A DNA stretch of 64,000 nucleotides from the NCBI GenBank assembly GCA_046154965.1, contig JBJXDY010000013.1, positions 1-64,000 of the forward strand. The letters are read 5' to 3'. A program made the translations under genes and the position numbers. Shown one piece after another: positions 17,859-25,321 of the stretch (positions within the stretch are counted from its first letter, which is position 1; every line of letters begins with the position of its first letter). The DNA comes from DATKFM01 sp046154965. Its GTDB lineage: Bacteria > Pseudomonadota > Alphaproteobacteria > Dongiales > Dongiaceae. Under the pieces are notes generated by a model that searched no databases, was not told the DNA's origin, and saw nothing but the letters and a program-made list of their open reading frames with translations.

Positions 17859-18395
17859 CTATTCCCTTTCGATCACGACGCCCAATTGCCGGGCCTTGTC
17901 GCGGGCCAACGGCGTCACGGCGACGCCCTTTGCGACGGTGAGTTTCCTGCCGTTCTTCGCCGCCGCGACGATGTGCCGTTCGGCGACCAATCCTCTGTCG
18001 ATGCGATATCCGCCGGCGGATTGTGCGGCCGGCGCCGAGTTTTGCACTTCGCGTTGCGGACGCTTGAGGATGGCGGGCGAGCGATGGCCGCTTTTCGCCA
18101 GCTGAAACTTTATCCGGCCCGATTTCAGTGCGTCGCGGCCGGCCGCATCTTCCGCAAGAGCCACCAATCGCTGAACGAAGCGTTGCAGATCCGCATCGGA
18201 CGCAATGGAAATCTCCTCAGTGCGCTGATCCGCCAGCACTGCCGATACGGCAGCCCTTGCCGATTTCGGCACCGCCGCCTTGCTCTTCAGCGCAGCCGAG
18301 AGTTTTCTCTGCAGGTCCGCGGGCACGGCATCCTGCAGCACCTGGCGGATCAGGCCGCGCAGCGCCTCGCGATCGATAGCGGTCCGGCTGCTCAT
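17859..18395 (-). CDS. Microcompartment-associated protein of unknown function, 178 aa
   Basis: The ATG at 18395 overlaps the BMC-T stop (ATGA). I do not recognise an enzyme domain. Residues about 8-25 (DREALRGLIRQVLQDAV) form an amphipathic helix like the encapsulation peptides that guide cargo to BMC shells. A Lys/Ala-rich middle follows. Near the C-terminus KGVAVTPLARDKARQLGVVI resembles the ITPEAR motif at the start of EutQ and similar motifs in other BMC accessory proteins. In the mycobacterial RMM locus, as I remember it, an uncharacterised gene occupies the same slot between vertex and trimer genes. It may be a scaffold or adaptor; this is inference. Confidence 0.8.
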   Translation of the reverse strand: MSSRTAIDREALRGLIRQVLQDAVPADLQRKLSAALKSKAAVPKSARAAVSAVLADQRTEEISIASDADLQRFVQRLVALAEDAAGRDALKSGRIKFQLAKSGHRSPAILKRPQREVQNSAPAAQSAGGYRIDRGLVAERHIVAAAKNGRKLTVAKGVAVTPLARDKARQLGVVIERE

Positions 18396-18997
18396 TGCAG
18401 ATTCTCCAGGGCCTGCTGTGCCGCGCCGGCGGCGCTGCGGATGTCGGATTCCCGGCCGCTGAGATAGACGCGGCCGGTGGCGCCCATCATGCGGAAATCC
18501 ACCACCTTGATGTCGGCGTTCTTCTCCGCCTCGTTGGTGGCGAGGATGGCATAGGAGGCCGGCTGCATCTCCAGCACGAACAGCGACTCGCCGGGCAGGA
18601 TCATCGAGCCCGACTTGTTGCGGTTGATCAGGAAGGCGTGGGAATGGTCGATGCGGGTGATGATCTTGGACGCCAGGATCTGCGGCTTCAGCGCCTTGTC
18701 CTCGGTGGTGCCCAGCGCTTCGAGCACCGCCGAACTCGCCGCCTTCACCGCCGCCGTGGACCGGGAATGAATTTCCAGATAGCCGAACTGCCGTTCGACC
18801 ACGAGAATGCCGCCCTGCACCTCCGCATGTTTCAGCGCCACATCGGTCAGCGATTCGATATCCAGTCCCGGCGCCACCTCGATGATCTGCGCCGCCATGT
18901 TGGTGCGCGGCAAACTGCCGCGGATGAAGGTGCCGAGATAGCACATGGTGCGCGGCTGCAGCTGGTCGATGAAGATGAAGGAGCGAAGCTCGGCCAT
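18392..18997 (-). CDS. Tandem-BMC (BMC-T) shell protein, first copy
   Basis: A 201-residue protein with two BMC domains. The paralogue at 16578 has the same blocks: IEVAPGLDIESLTDVALK, VVERQFGYLEIHS, then ILPGESLFVLEMQPA and MMGATGRVYLSGRESDI. Trimers of such proteins make the larger pores of BMC shells, through which bulky cofactors may pass. It begins nine bases after the aldehyde dehydrogenase stop and overlaps the 178-aa gene by four bases. Confidence 0.9.
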   Translation of the reverse strand: MAELRSFIFIDQLQPRTMCYLGTFIRGSLPRTNMAAQIIEVAPGLDIESLTDVALKHAEVQGGILVVERQFGYLEIHSRSTAAVKAASSAVLEALGTTEDKALKPQILASKIITRIDHSHAFLINRNKSGSMILPGESLFVLEMQPASYAILATNEAEKNADIKVVDFRMMGATGRVYLSGRESDIRSAAGAAQQALENLQ

Positions 18998-19006
18998 GCC
19001 CTGGTC

Positions 19007-20566
19007 TCAGCTCATGAACATCTGCCGGAGCTCTTCGAGCACCAGCTGCCGGATTTCGTCGCGCATCCCCGCCAGCGCGTCGTCATCATTGGCGCGGGCC
19101 GGGGCTGAAATATGGGCGCCGCCCGCCGTCGGCCAGGACACCTCGTCCCAGGGCTCGATACCGTCATAGTCGTCGAGGGACGCTTCGGCGTCCTTCGGAT
19201 AGGCGATCCGCGTCCAATTGATCAGATGCTTGGGCGCGATGTTCTCGCCGATGGTGCTGCGGCCGAAGAAACCGGTGCCGATGGTCATGCTCGGCGCCAG
19301 ATTGGTGTCGAAGCCGGCGGCACCGGTACTGCAGCCGCTGTTGACCGCGACACGCAGGGCATTCACCGCGGCGGCAAAGGCCATGATGGTCTTCGCGTTC
19401 TTGCTGTGGATCGCCGCCGAATGGCCGGCGCCGCCCAGGCGGATCAATGTGCGGCTCACGGCGATACCCCGCTTGGCGTGGGGCACGCGATGGAAGCCCA
19501 GGACCGGGCACAGCTTCTCCCGGCAGAACGCTTCTTCCGGCATCGCCAGCTCGAACGGCGCCAGCAGGATCTTCGCTTTTGCCGGCACCCGAAATCCCGC
19601 TTCCTTGGCGATCCAGCACGCATCCTTGCCGATGGCCGCGATGTTGAACCGGTCTTCGGGAAACAGATAAGCGCGCAGCTTATCCCGTTCCTCTTCGCTG
19701 CAGAGATGCGCGCCCTCGGTCTGCAGATGGCGCAGCAGCTTGTCGGCGATGGCATGCTCCGCCACCAGAACGGATTCGTTGGTGCAGAGGATGGAGTTAT
19801 CGAATGACTTGCTGGCGGCAATGCGCTTGGCCGCCTGGGCCAGATCCGCCGTGGCGTCGACGAACACCGGCGCATTGCCGGGGCCGACACCGATGGCCGG
19901 ATTGCCGGAACGGTAGGCGGCGCGCACCACGGGCGTGCCGCCGGTGGCCAGGATCACATCGACTTGCGGCTGCATCATCAGCGTCTGGATCAGCTCGATG
20001 GTCGGCTCCTCGATCACCTGGATCACGCCGTCGGGCGCGCCGGCCTTCACCGCCGCATCATGCATCATTTTCGCCGCATCGGCGGAGCAGGCCTTGGCCA
20101 GGGGGTGGGGGCTGATCAGGATGGCGTTGCGCGTCAGCAGCGCGCACATGATCTTGAAATAGACCGTCGACACCGGATTGGTGGAGGGCGTCAGCGCGAA
20201 GATCACCCCGGCAGGCCGGGCGATCTCAACGATCTTGTTCTCGTAATCGATGCGCTTTCCGACAAACAGATCATCTTTGTAGTGTTCATAGATGCCGCGG
20301 CTGCAGAGCTCGTTCTTGATCTTCTTGTGCTCGGCGACGCCGAAGCCGGTCTCCTTGACAGCCCAATCGCCGTAATGCCCGGCCTTGGCGAAACCGGCGT
20401 CCGCAACGGCACGGGCGATCTTCAGCGTCCGCTCCCGATCGAAGCCGGCAAAGGCCGCGGCGGCCCAGCGGGCGCGCTCGAGCATGGTCTTGGCATGCTC
20501 CTCGGCGGAGCGTTGCCGGATCGACTCGTTCATCTGACTTCTGCTCTGTTGCAATGCCGCTGACAT
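19007..20566 (-). CDS. CoA-acylating-type aldehyde dehydrogenase, microcompartment signature enzyme
   Basis: A 519-residue aldehyde dehydrogenase of the PduP/EutE/AdhE-type acylating group. The catalytic Cys is about residue 261 in DNSILCTNE. Other family blocks are TPSTNPVSTVYFK near 126 and FFGRSTIGENIAPKHLINW near 440. AGAGG seven bases before ATG 20566 supports the start. After the catalytic domain come a Ser/Ala/Pro linker and a terminal amphipathic helix (about 497-519, MRDEIRQLVLEELRQMF), the layout of a C-terminal encapsulation peptide. It should turn an aldehyde plus CoA and NAD into acyl-CoA inside the shell. Confidence 0.92.
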   Translation of the reverse strand: MSAALQQSRSQMNESIRQRSAEEHAKTMLERARWAAAAFAGFDRERTLKIARAVADAGFAKAGHYGDWAVKETGFGVAEHKKIKNELCSRGIYEHYKDDLFVGKRIDYENKIVEIARPAGVIFALTPSTNPVSTVYFKIMCALLTRNAILISPHPLAKACSADAAKMMHDAAVKAGAPDGVIQVIEEPTIELIQTLMMQPQVDVILATGGTPVVRAAYRSGNPAIGVGPGNAPVFVDATADLAQAAKRIAASKSFDNSILCTNESVLVAEHAIADKLLRHLQTEGAHLCSEEERDKLRAYLFPEDRFNIAAIGKDACWIAKEAGFRVPAKAKILLAPFELAMPEEAFCREKLCPVLGFHRVPHAKRGIAVSRTLIRLGGAGHSAAIHSKNAKTIMAFAAAVNALRVAVNSGCSTGAAGFDTNLAPSMTIGTGFFGRSTIGENIAPKHLINWTRIAYPKDAEASLDDYDGIEPWDEVSWPTAGGAHISAPARANDDDALAGMRDEIRQLVLEELRQMFMS

Positions 20567-20585
20567 GGGCTTGCCTCTCTGTTCC

Positions 20586-21875
20586 CTACGCCGCGCGCCT
20601 GACGCCCAGGCCCTTCACGTCCTGGCGCGCCTCGGCGATGGAGACTTCCACCCGCTCGAGGATTTCCGCGCAGAGGTCATGGGTCTTGAGCACGCCCGGC
20701 TTGAATTGCAGCACCCGCGGGTCCAGCGTCGAGAAGATCGCCCAGATGCCGTTCTTGTAGAGCGCTTTCATCACATGCATGGCGCCCTTCGGGTGGTCGA
20801 ATTCCAGCCCCATCACCACGCCGTTTTGGCGGATGCCGACGAAGAAATCGCCATAGAGCGATTGGATCTCCCGCAGCCCCTGGCCCATGAAGTCGGAGAT
20901 GTAGTGGACGAGGGAGCGCGTCTCCGGCCGGTTGCAGATTTCCAGAACCTTCAGCCCGACAATGCAGCCGAGCTCCGCACCACCGCCCGTGGACATATGG
21001 CCGAAGCCGTCCTTCTTCATCCAGCCGCCGCATTCTTCCGAGGCGACGACGCAGCCAAGCGTATAGAGTCCGCCGCTGATGCCCTTGGCGGTCACCAGCA
21101 TGTCCGGCTTCACGCCATACTTGTAAACTCCCCACATCTCGCCGGTGCGCATCAGGCCAGTCTGCACTTCGTCGGCGATGTAGAGCGCGTCATAGCGCTC
21201 GCAAAGCTTCTTCACTCCCGTGAGGTAGCCTTCCTTCGGCATCGGGAAGCCATAGGTAGCGGGGATGGTCTCCATCAGCACCGCGGCCACGTCGCGCTTC
21301 TTCAGCGCGTCTTCCATGGCGTTGAGGTCGTTGAACGGCACTTGCGGGAATTCCTCGGGCCGGTCGCTGAGGAAGAGCTGGGAGAAACGGCCATCGCCGG
21401 CGCAGACGGCAAGTCCGGTGTGTCCGTGATAGGCCTTGATGACGGAGACGATCTTGCGCCGCTGCTTGGTGAAGCGCGCGGCCTTGATGGCGATGTCGAT
21501 CGCCTCGCCGCCGCCGCTGCCATACATGACATAGCGCATGTTGTCGGCGCAGGTCTTGACCAGCGCTTCCGCCAGCGCGGTCCGCGCCAGGGCTGGGAAA
21601 TGGTGGTTGCCGATGTCGAACATCTCGGTGCCGCGCTTCAGCGCTTCCACCAGCTCCGGATTGCGGTGGCCGAAGTTGAACGTGCCGCCGTTGAGATGGA
21701 GATTGATCAGCCGTTTGCCCGACAGGTCGTAGATGAAGTAACCCTCGCGGCGGCCGATCACGAGATCGACGCCGAAATCCTGCCAGGACTGGGTCTTGCC
21801 GGGATTCCAATGGGCCTTGGATTTCTCCAGGAACTCTTCCTTGGAGTCATAGGCGAAATAGCCGAAATCATGCAT
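20586..21875 (-). CDS. Class III PLP enzyme (aminotransferase or amino-alcohol phosphate phospholyase)
   Basis: A 429-residue class III aminotransferase-fold protein. GSGGGEAIDIAIKAAR and KAYHGHTG (cofactor pocket), IADEVQTGLMRTG (Asp for the pyridine nitrogen) and VTAKGISGG with the PLP lysine are all present. GGGAG seven bases before ATG 21875 favours this start over an upstream in-frame codon at 21962. In the RMM-type locus this position is held by an enzyme proposed to eliminate phosphate and ammonia from a phosphorylated amino alcohol, like mammalian ethanolamine-phosphate phospholyase. Transamination cannot be excluded from sequence. Confidence 0.88.
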   Translation of the reverse strand: MHDFGYFAYDSKEEFLEKSKAHWNPGKTQSWQDFGVDLVIGRREGYFIYDLSGKRLINLHLNGGTFNFGHRNPELVEALKRGTEMFDIGNHHFPALARTALAEALVKTCADNMRYVMYGSGGGEAIDIAIKAARFTKQRRKIVSVIKAYHGHTGLAVCAGDGRFSQLFLSDRPEEFPQVPFNDLNAMEDALKKRDVAAVLMETIPATYGFPMPKEGYLTGVKKLCERYDALYIADEVQTGLMRTGEMWGVYKYGVKPDMLVTAKGISGGLYTLGCVVASEECGGWMKKDGFGHMSTGGGAELGCIVGLKVLEICNRPETRSLVHYISDFMGQGLREIQSLYGDFFVGIRQNGVVMGLEFDHPKGAMHVMKALYKNGIWAIFSTLDPRVLQFKPGVLKTHDLCAEILERVEVSIAEARQDVKGLGVRRAA

Positions 21876-21906
21876 GTGATTGCTCCCGTCTCTCGGCGCC
21901 AATATC

Positions 21907-22692
21907 TCAGTTGCCCATCTCTTCCAGTGCCGCCAGGGACTCCGGCAGGATCTGCCCGCCATCGATGATCAGCGTCTGTCCCGTGACATAGCCGGCCTCG
22001 TCGCTGGCGAAGTACAGCGCGCCATAGCCGATATCCTCGACGGTGCCGAGCCGCCGCAACGGAACTGATTCGGTCATCTTCTTCTCGTAGTCCGGACCCA
22101 GCCCTTCCAGCCCTTCGGTCCGGATGTTGCCGGGCATCACCGCGTTGATGGTGATTTTGCTGGGCGCCAGCTCGATGGCGGCGGTGCGCAGGAAGCCGAG
22201 CTGCCCCGCCTTGCTGGCGCCATAGTGGGTCCAGCCGGGATAGCCGGTGACCGGACCGGTGATGGAGGAGGTGACGATGATGCGTCCTTTGCCCTTCTTC
22301 TTCATGGCGGGCAGGCAGGCCTTCACCGAAAGGAATGTGCCTTTCAGGTTGGTCGCCAGCACCTCGTCCCATTTTTCTGCCGTCATCTCCGTCAGTTTGG
22401 CGGCGGGGAAGATGCCGGCATTGGCGCAGAGGATGTCGATGCCGCCATGGACCTTCTCCGCCGTGGCGGCCATCCGCTCCATATCCTCCCACTTCCGCAC
22501 ATCGGCGGCGTGGGCCGCGGCCGTGCCGCCGGCCGCCTTGATCTCCTCGGCGGTCTTCTGCGCCGCCGCCAGATCCCGCGCCACCACCAGCACCTTGCCG
22601 CCGGCCTTGGCGAACACCCGGGCGATGCCCTTGCCGATGCCCTTGCTGGCGCCGGTGACGATGACCGACCGGCCCGCGATGGATGTGAACAT
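21907..22692 (-). CDS. Short-chain dehydrogenase, candidate amino-alcohol dehydrogenase
   Basis: A 261-residue classical SDR: TGASKGIGKG (NAD(P) binding), CANAG, the catalytic Ser in TSSITG, and YGASK with Tyr and Lys. AGGGAGG six bases before ATG 22692 fixes the start, discarding a 12-codon extension. In the mycobacterial RMM locus the homologous SDR was characterised as a 1-amino-2-propanol dehydrogenase interconverting that compound and aminoacetone; the same role is inferred here from the shared neighbourhood. Confidence 0.9.
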   Translation of the reverse strand: MFTSIAGRSVIVTGASKGIGKGIARVFAKAGGKVLVVARDLAAAQKTAEEIKAAGGTAAAHAADVRKWEDMERMAATAEKVHGGIDILCANAGIFPAAKLTEMTAEKWDEVLATNLKGTFLSVKACLPAMKKKGKGRIIVTSSITGPVTGYPGWTHYGASKAGQLGFLRTAAIELAPSKITINAVMPGNIRTEGLEGLGPDYEKKMTESVPLRRLGTVEDIGYGALYFASDEAGYVTGQTLIIDGGQILPESLAALEEMGN

Positions 22693-22734
22693 GTCCGACC
22701 TCCCTGGTTCCTTCTTTGCCTGACCCATGGTCGC

Positions 22735-23739
22735 TCAGGCGAACTTGCTGAGATAACTGTCTGCTAGCATGCAGGTGCCCTCGGTGAAGGGCACGCCCTG
22801 GCTCTGGGCCAGCTCGGTCTCCGCATGGGAACCGATCCAGGCCACCAGCAGCAGCCGCCGCATCAGGATGAATGTGGAAATCTCCGCCTCTTCCTCGGCC
22901 GAAAGGGCCGCGACCTTCCGGTATCCCGTCAGCCACGCTGCGACCAATTCCGGCACGTCCGGCCGATGCTCGATGAAGGACAGGGCGGTACCCAGGTCAT
23001 ACAGATACCAGCTGAAGCCGCTGTCATCGAAATCGATGACCTTGGTCCTGGTCCCCTCCACCAGCAGGTTGGCCAGCCGGATATCGGCGTGGACCAAGCC
23101 GAATCTTTCGCGGCCCATGCCGAAGCGATCGAGCCGCCGCTTGATTGTCTGGGACAGCCGTTCCAGCAACTTCAAGCGGTCCGGCGTCAGGCCCATGCCG
23201 TCCTGCCAGCGGCCCCAATGGGGCTTGGAACCCAGCGAAGTCTCGTAGTCCCAGATATGCCGGGTAAAGCCGCCCGGCAGCGTCCAGCCCTTGGCATGCT
23301 GGTGCATCCGGGCGGACACCTCGCCCAGGCGGACGAACGGCTCCGCCAACCCCTCTTCGGCCGGTTCGCTGCCGGTCATGAACTTGAACATCACGGCATG
23401 GCGCGGATCGGCCAGATCGGGGCTGCGCAGTAGCTGGATCATGCTGCCGTCTACGGCCGGAATCGGCTCGGGCGTTTCGACACCGGCATCCCGCCGCAGC
23501 GCCGCCATCCACTGCAACTCGGAGTTTATCGCCTCCTTGCTGTGATAGCCGACGCGATGGATGCGCAGGATCGAGGGGGCGCCCAACGCCGGGTCGTCGA
23601 CGCGATAGGTGGCGTTTTCCGACAGGTTGATCAGCTTCGCGGTGGCGGCCGGCGAATGGCCCCAAAGCACTAGGGAACGCTGGGCCATGGAGGCCAGGCG
23701 CGCCAGAAGCTCCGCCACCGAAACTGCCGATCCATTCAT
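22735..23739 (-). CDS. APH-family small-molecule kinase of the microcompartment operon
   Basis: A 334-residue aminoglycoside-phosphotransferase-fold kinase. The catalytic loop LVHADIRLANLL (His217, Asp219, Asn224) and the metal motif IDFDDSG (about 236-242) are intact. Resistance is not implied: this fold includes choline, homoserine and amino-alcohol kinases. As first gene of the BMC operon it most likely phosphorylates the amino alcohol that the class III PLP enzyme then splits. Start is taken as ATG 23739; the frame continues to 23874 but that part is Arg-rich. The first 20 residues (SVAELLARLASMAQRSL) are amphipathic and might also be an encapsulation tag. Confidence 0.85.
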   Translation of the reverse strand: MNGSAVSVAELLARLASMAQRSLVLWGHSPAATAKLINLSENATYRVDDPALGAPSILRIHRVGYHSKEAINSELQWMAALRRDAGVETPEPIPAVDGSMIQLLRSPDLADPRHAVMFKFMTGSEPAEEGLAEPFVRLGEVSARMHQHAKGWTLPGGFTRHIWDYETSLGSKPHWGRWQDGMGLTPDRLKLLERLSQTIKRRLDRFGMGRERFGLVHADIRLANLLVEGTRTKVIDFDDSGFSWYLYDLGTALSFIEHRPDVPELVAAWLTGYRKVAALSAEEEAEISTFILMRRLLLVAWIGSHAETELAQSQGVPFTEGTCMLADSYLSKFA

Positions 23740-24011
23740 GATGTCAAACCGTTGCGGCGGCACTCCCGCCGTCTTGGGGCGCGCCAACAGCCATAGCATC
23801 GCGAGTCGCGGTCTTTGGGTCTTGACCACAGCGAGCGAATATTTGACAGTTGATGACAGCGGACGTCGCGCCACTTGACGCCGTGAACCCCGCCCTAGGT
23901 AATGATCGCAAATCGCCTTGGCAGACGCGGCGCCGTCTCGCTAGGCTATAAGAACCGGAGGACCGGCCGAGCATGGCTGACCTCACGATCAGACAGGGAG
24001 AGGGAAAGAAA
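23740..24011. promoter_or_regulatory. Divergent control region between the microcompartment operon and the ABC importer
   Basis: About 270 bp separate the kinase start (minus) and the substrate-binding protein start (plus). On the plus strand TTGACG (23875-23880) with GGTAAT 17 bp further, or TTGGCA (23918-23923) with TAGGCT 18 bp further, could drive the importer; both are imperfect. No clear minus-strand promoter was identified. The layout suggests shared regulation. Confidence 0.45.
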
Positions 24012-25190
24012 ATGAGCCCGACAATGTCAGCACAGTTCCAGCTGATGGCTTCGCGCCGTCAGTTCCTGAAGTCCACGGGCGCCGCCGCGGCGGTGGCCGC
24101 AGTGGGAACGGGTCTATCCGGCCCCGCGCAGGCGGCCCGCGAAACCGAAATGAACGTTCTCTGCTGGGAAGGTTACAACAGTGCCCAGGTGCTGGATCCC
24201 TTCCGCAGCGCCAAAGGCGCCACGGTCAAGGCCGAGTCGCTAACCAACGATCCCACCATGATCAACCGGCTGCGCGCCGGCGAAACCAATGTCTGGGACT
24301 TGATCAATGTGAACAATCCCTGGGCGCGCAAGGTCATGTATCCGGAAGGGCTGATCAAGCCGCTCGACCGCGCCCGCTTCGAGCCCTATTTCGAAAAGAT
24401 GCTGCCGGCTTTCAAGCCGCCCTATCGCTGGGCGATGAGCGATGACGGCAAGGAGCTGCTGGGAATGTGCCAGCGCTTCGGCCCCTACAGCTTCGTGGTC
24501 AACACCGACAAGGTCAGCCGCGCGACGGCGGAGGATCAGGGCTGGAATCTCTGGAACGACGCCGCCAACAACGGCAAGTACGGCATCCTCGAATCCGACG
24601 ATTGGAATGTGTTCTGCATCTGCATGATCGCCGGCTTCAATCCCTTCGTCGAGCATACGGACGAACAGGTCGCCGCTTTCACCGAAACTGCCAACCGGGT
24701 GTTCAAAGGCGCCAAGCTGGTCGGCGATATCGCCACCATGAATCAGGCGCTGGTGTCGGGCGAAATCGACTTCCATCTGACCGGCGGCACCTACAGCGCT
24801 TCGCCGGCTCGGGCGGATGGCAACAAGAACATCCGCGGCATCACGCCGAAGAGTGGCCCGATCGACGGCAAGGGCGGCGTGTCCTGGATCGAGGTCACCT
24901 CGCTGGTCAACAATCCGCAGCTGTCGCCGCTGGCCGCCGAATTCCTCGAATATGTGCAGCAACCGGACACAGCCCACACGGTCGCCTTCGCCGAAGGTAC
25001 TTTCAATCCGGTGACCCAGATGGCCAATCCCGATTGCTTCGCCCTGTTCACGGTTGATGAGTTGGACGCCATCCAGTGGGACAGCCTGGAAGAGGAGATG
25101 GCGCAGTCGTACGAGTACGACATCGTGCCGGATTACGATAAGCTGTTGGACATCATGACCGCGGCCAAGCGCGCGGCCTCCGGCGGCTGA
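24012..25190 (+). CDS. Polyamine-type ABC transporter substrate-binding protein (PotD-like), Tat signal
   Basis: A 392-residue periplasmic binding protein. Near the N-terminus ASRRQFLKSTG followed by an Ala-rich stretch and PAQA is a twin-arginine signal. The mature part starts MNVLCWEGYNSAQVLDPF, the PotD/PotF opening. The start at 24012 follows a purine-rich GGAGAGGGAAAGAAA; a frame extension to 23973 is possible. It is the first gene of a potDABC-like operon divergent from the microcompartment operon. The ligand may be a polyamine or, given the neighbour, an amino alcohol or aminoketone; the latter is inference. Confidence 0.9.
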   Translation: MSPTMSAQFQLMASRRQFLKSTGAAAAVAAVGTGLSGPAQAARETEMNVLCWEGYNSAQVLDPFRSAKGATVKAESLTNDPTMINRLRAGETNVWDLINVNNPWARKVMYPEGLIKPLDRARFEPYFEKMLPAFKPPYRWAMSDDGKELLGMCQRFGPYSFVVNTDKVSRATAEDQGWNLWNDAANNGKYGILESDDWNVFCICMIAGFNPFVEHTDEQVAAFTETANRVFKGAKLVGDIATMNQALVSGEIDFHLTGGTYSASPARADGNKNIRGITPKSGPIDGKGGVSWIEVTSLVNNPQLSPLAAEFLEYVQQPDTAHTVAFAEGTFNPVTQMANPDCFALFTVDELDAIQWDSLEEEMAQSYEYDIVPDYDKLLDIMTAAKRAASGG

Positions 25191-25212
25191 TCAGCGCGGC
25201 AAGTTACGGACG

Positions 25213-25258
25213 GGCCCTCATTGGAATTCTCCGGACATGCTGTCCGGCCATGAGGGCC
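25213..25258 (+). other. Nested stem-loop between binding-protein and ATPase genes
   Basis: Outer arms 25213-25221 and 25250-25258 (GGCCCTCAT / ATGAGGGCC) enclose an inner perfect hairpin, CCGGACA-TGC-TGTCCGG, at 25231-25247. Such hairpins after a binding-protein gene usually stabilise its mRNA or cause partial termination, so that more binding protein than ATPase is made. A T-rich stretch follows loosely (TTCCTGCCTTTT). Confidence 0.6.
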
Positions 25259-25321
25259 TTCCTGCCTTTTCGCTGACGAAATGCCGCCGGCAATGCCGCG
25301 GCCGCACATATTGATCGGGTC

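Noticed and set aside
17859..18944. 361-codon version of the microcompartment-associated gene
   Set aside because: The first half lies in the wrong frame inside the BMC-T gene; the ATG at 18395 overlapping the BMC-T stop is the natural start.
20565..21968. Plus-strand frame of 467 codons opposite the class III PLP gene
   Set aside because: Antisense shadow of a conserved gene; it has no recognisable motif and no ribosome site.
22735..23739. Aminoglycoside resistance kinase
   Set aside because: The APH fold is shared by many metabolite kinases. The gene leads a microcompartment operon and has no sign of mobile-element context.
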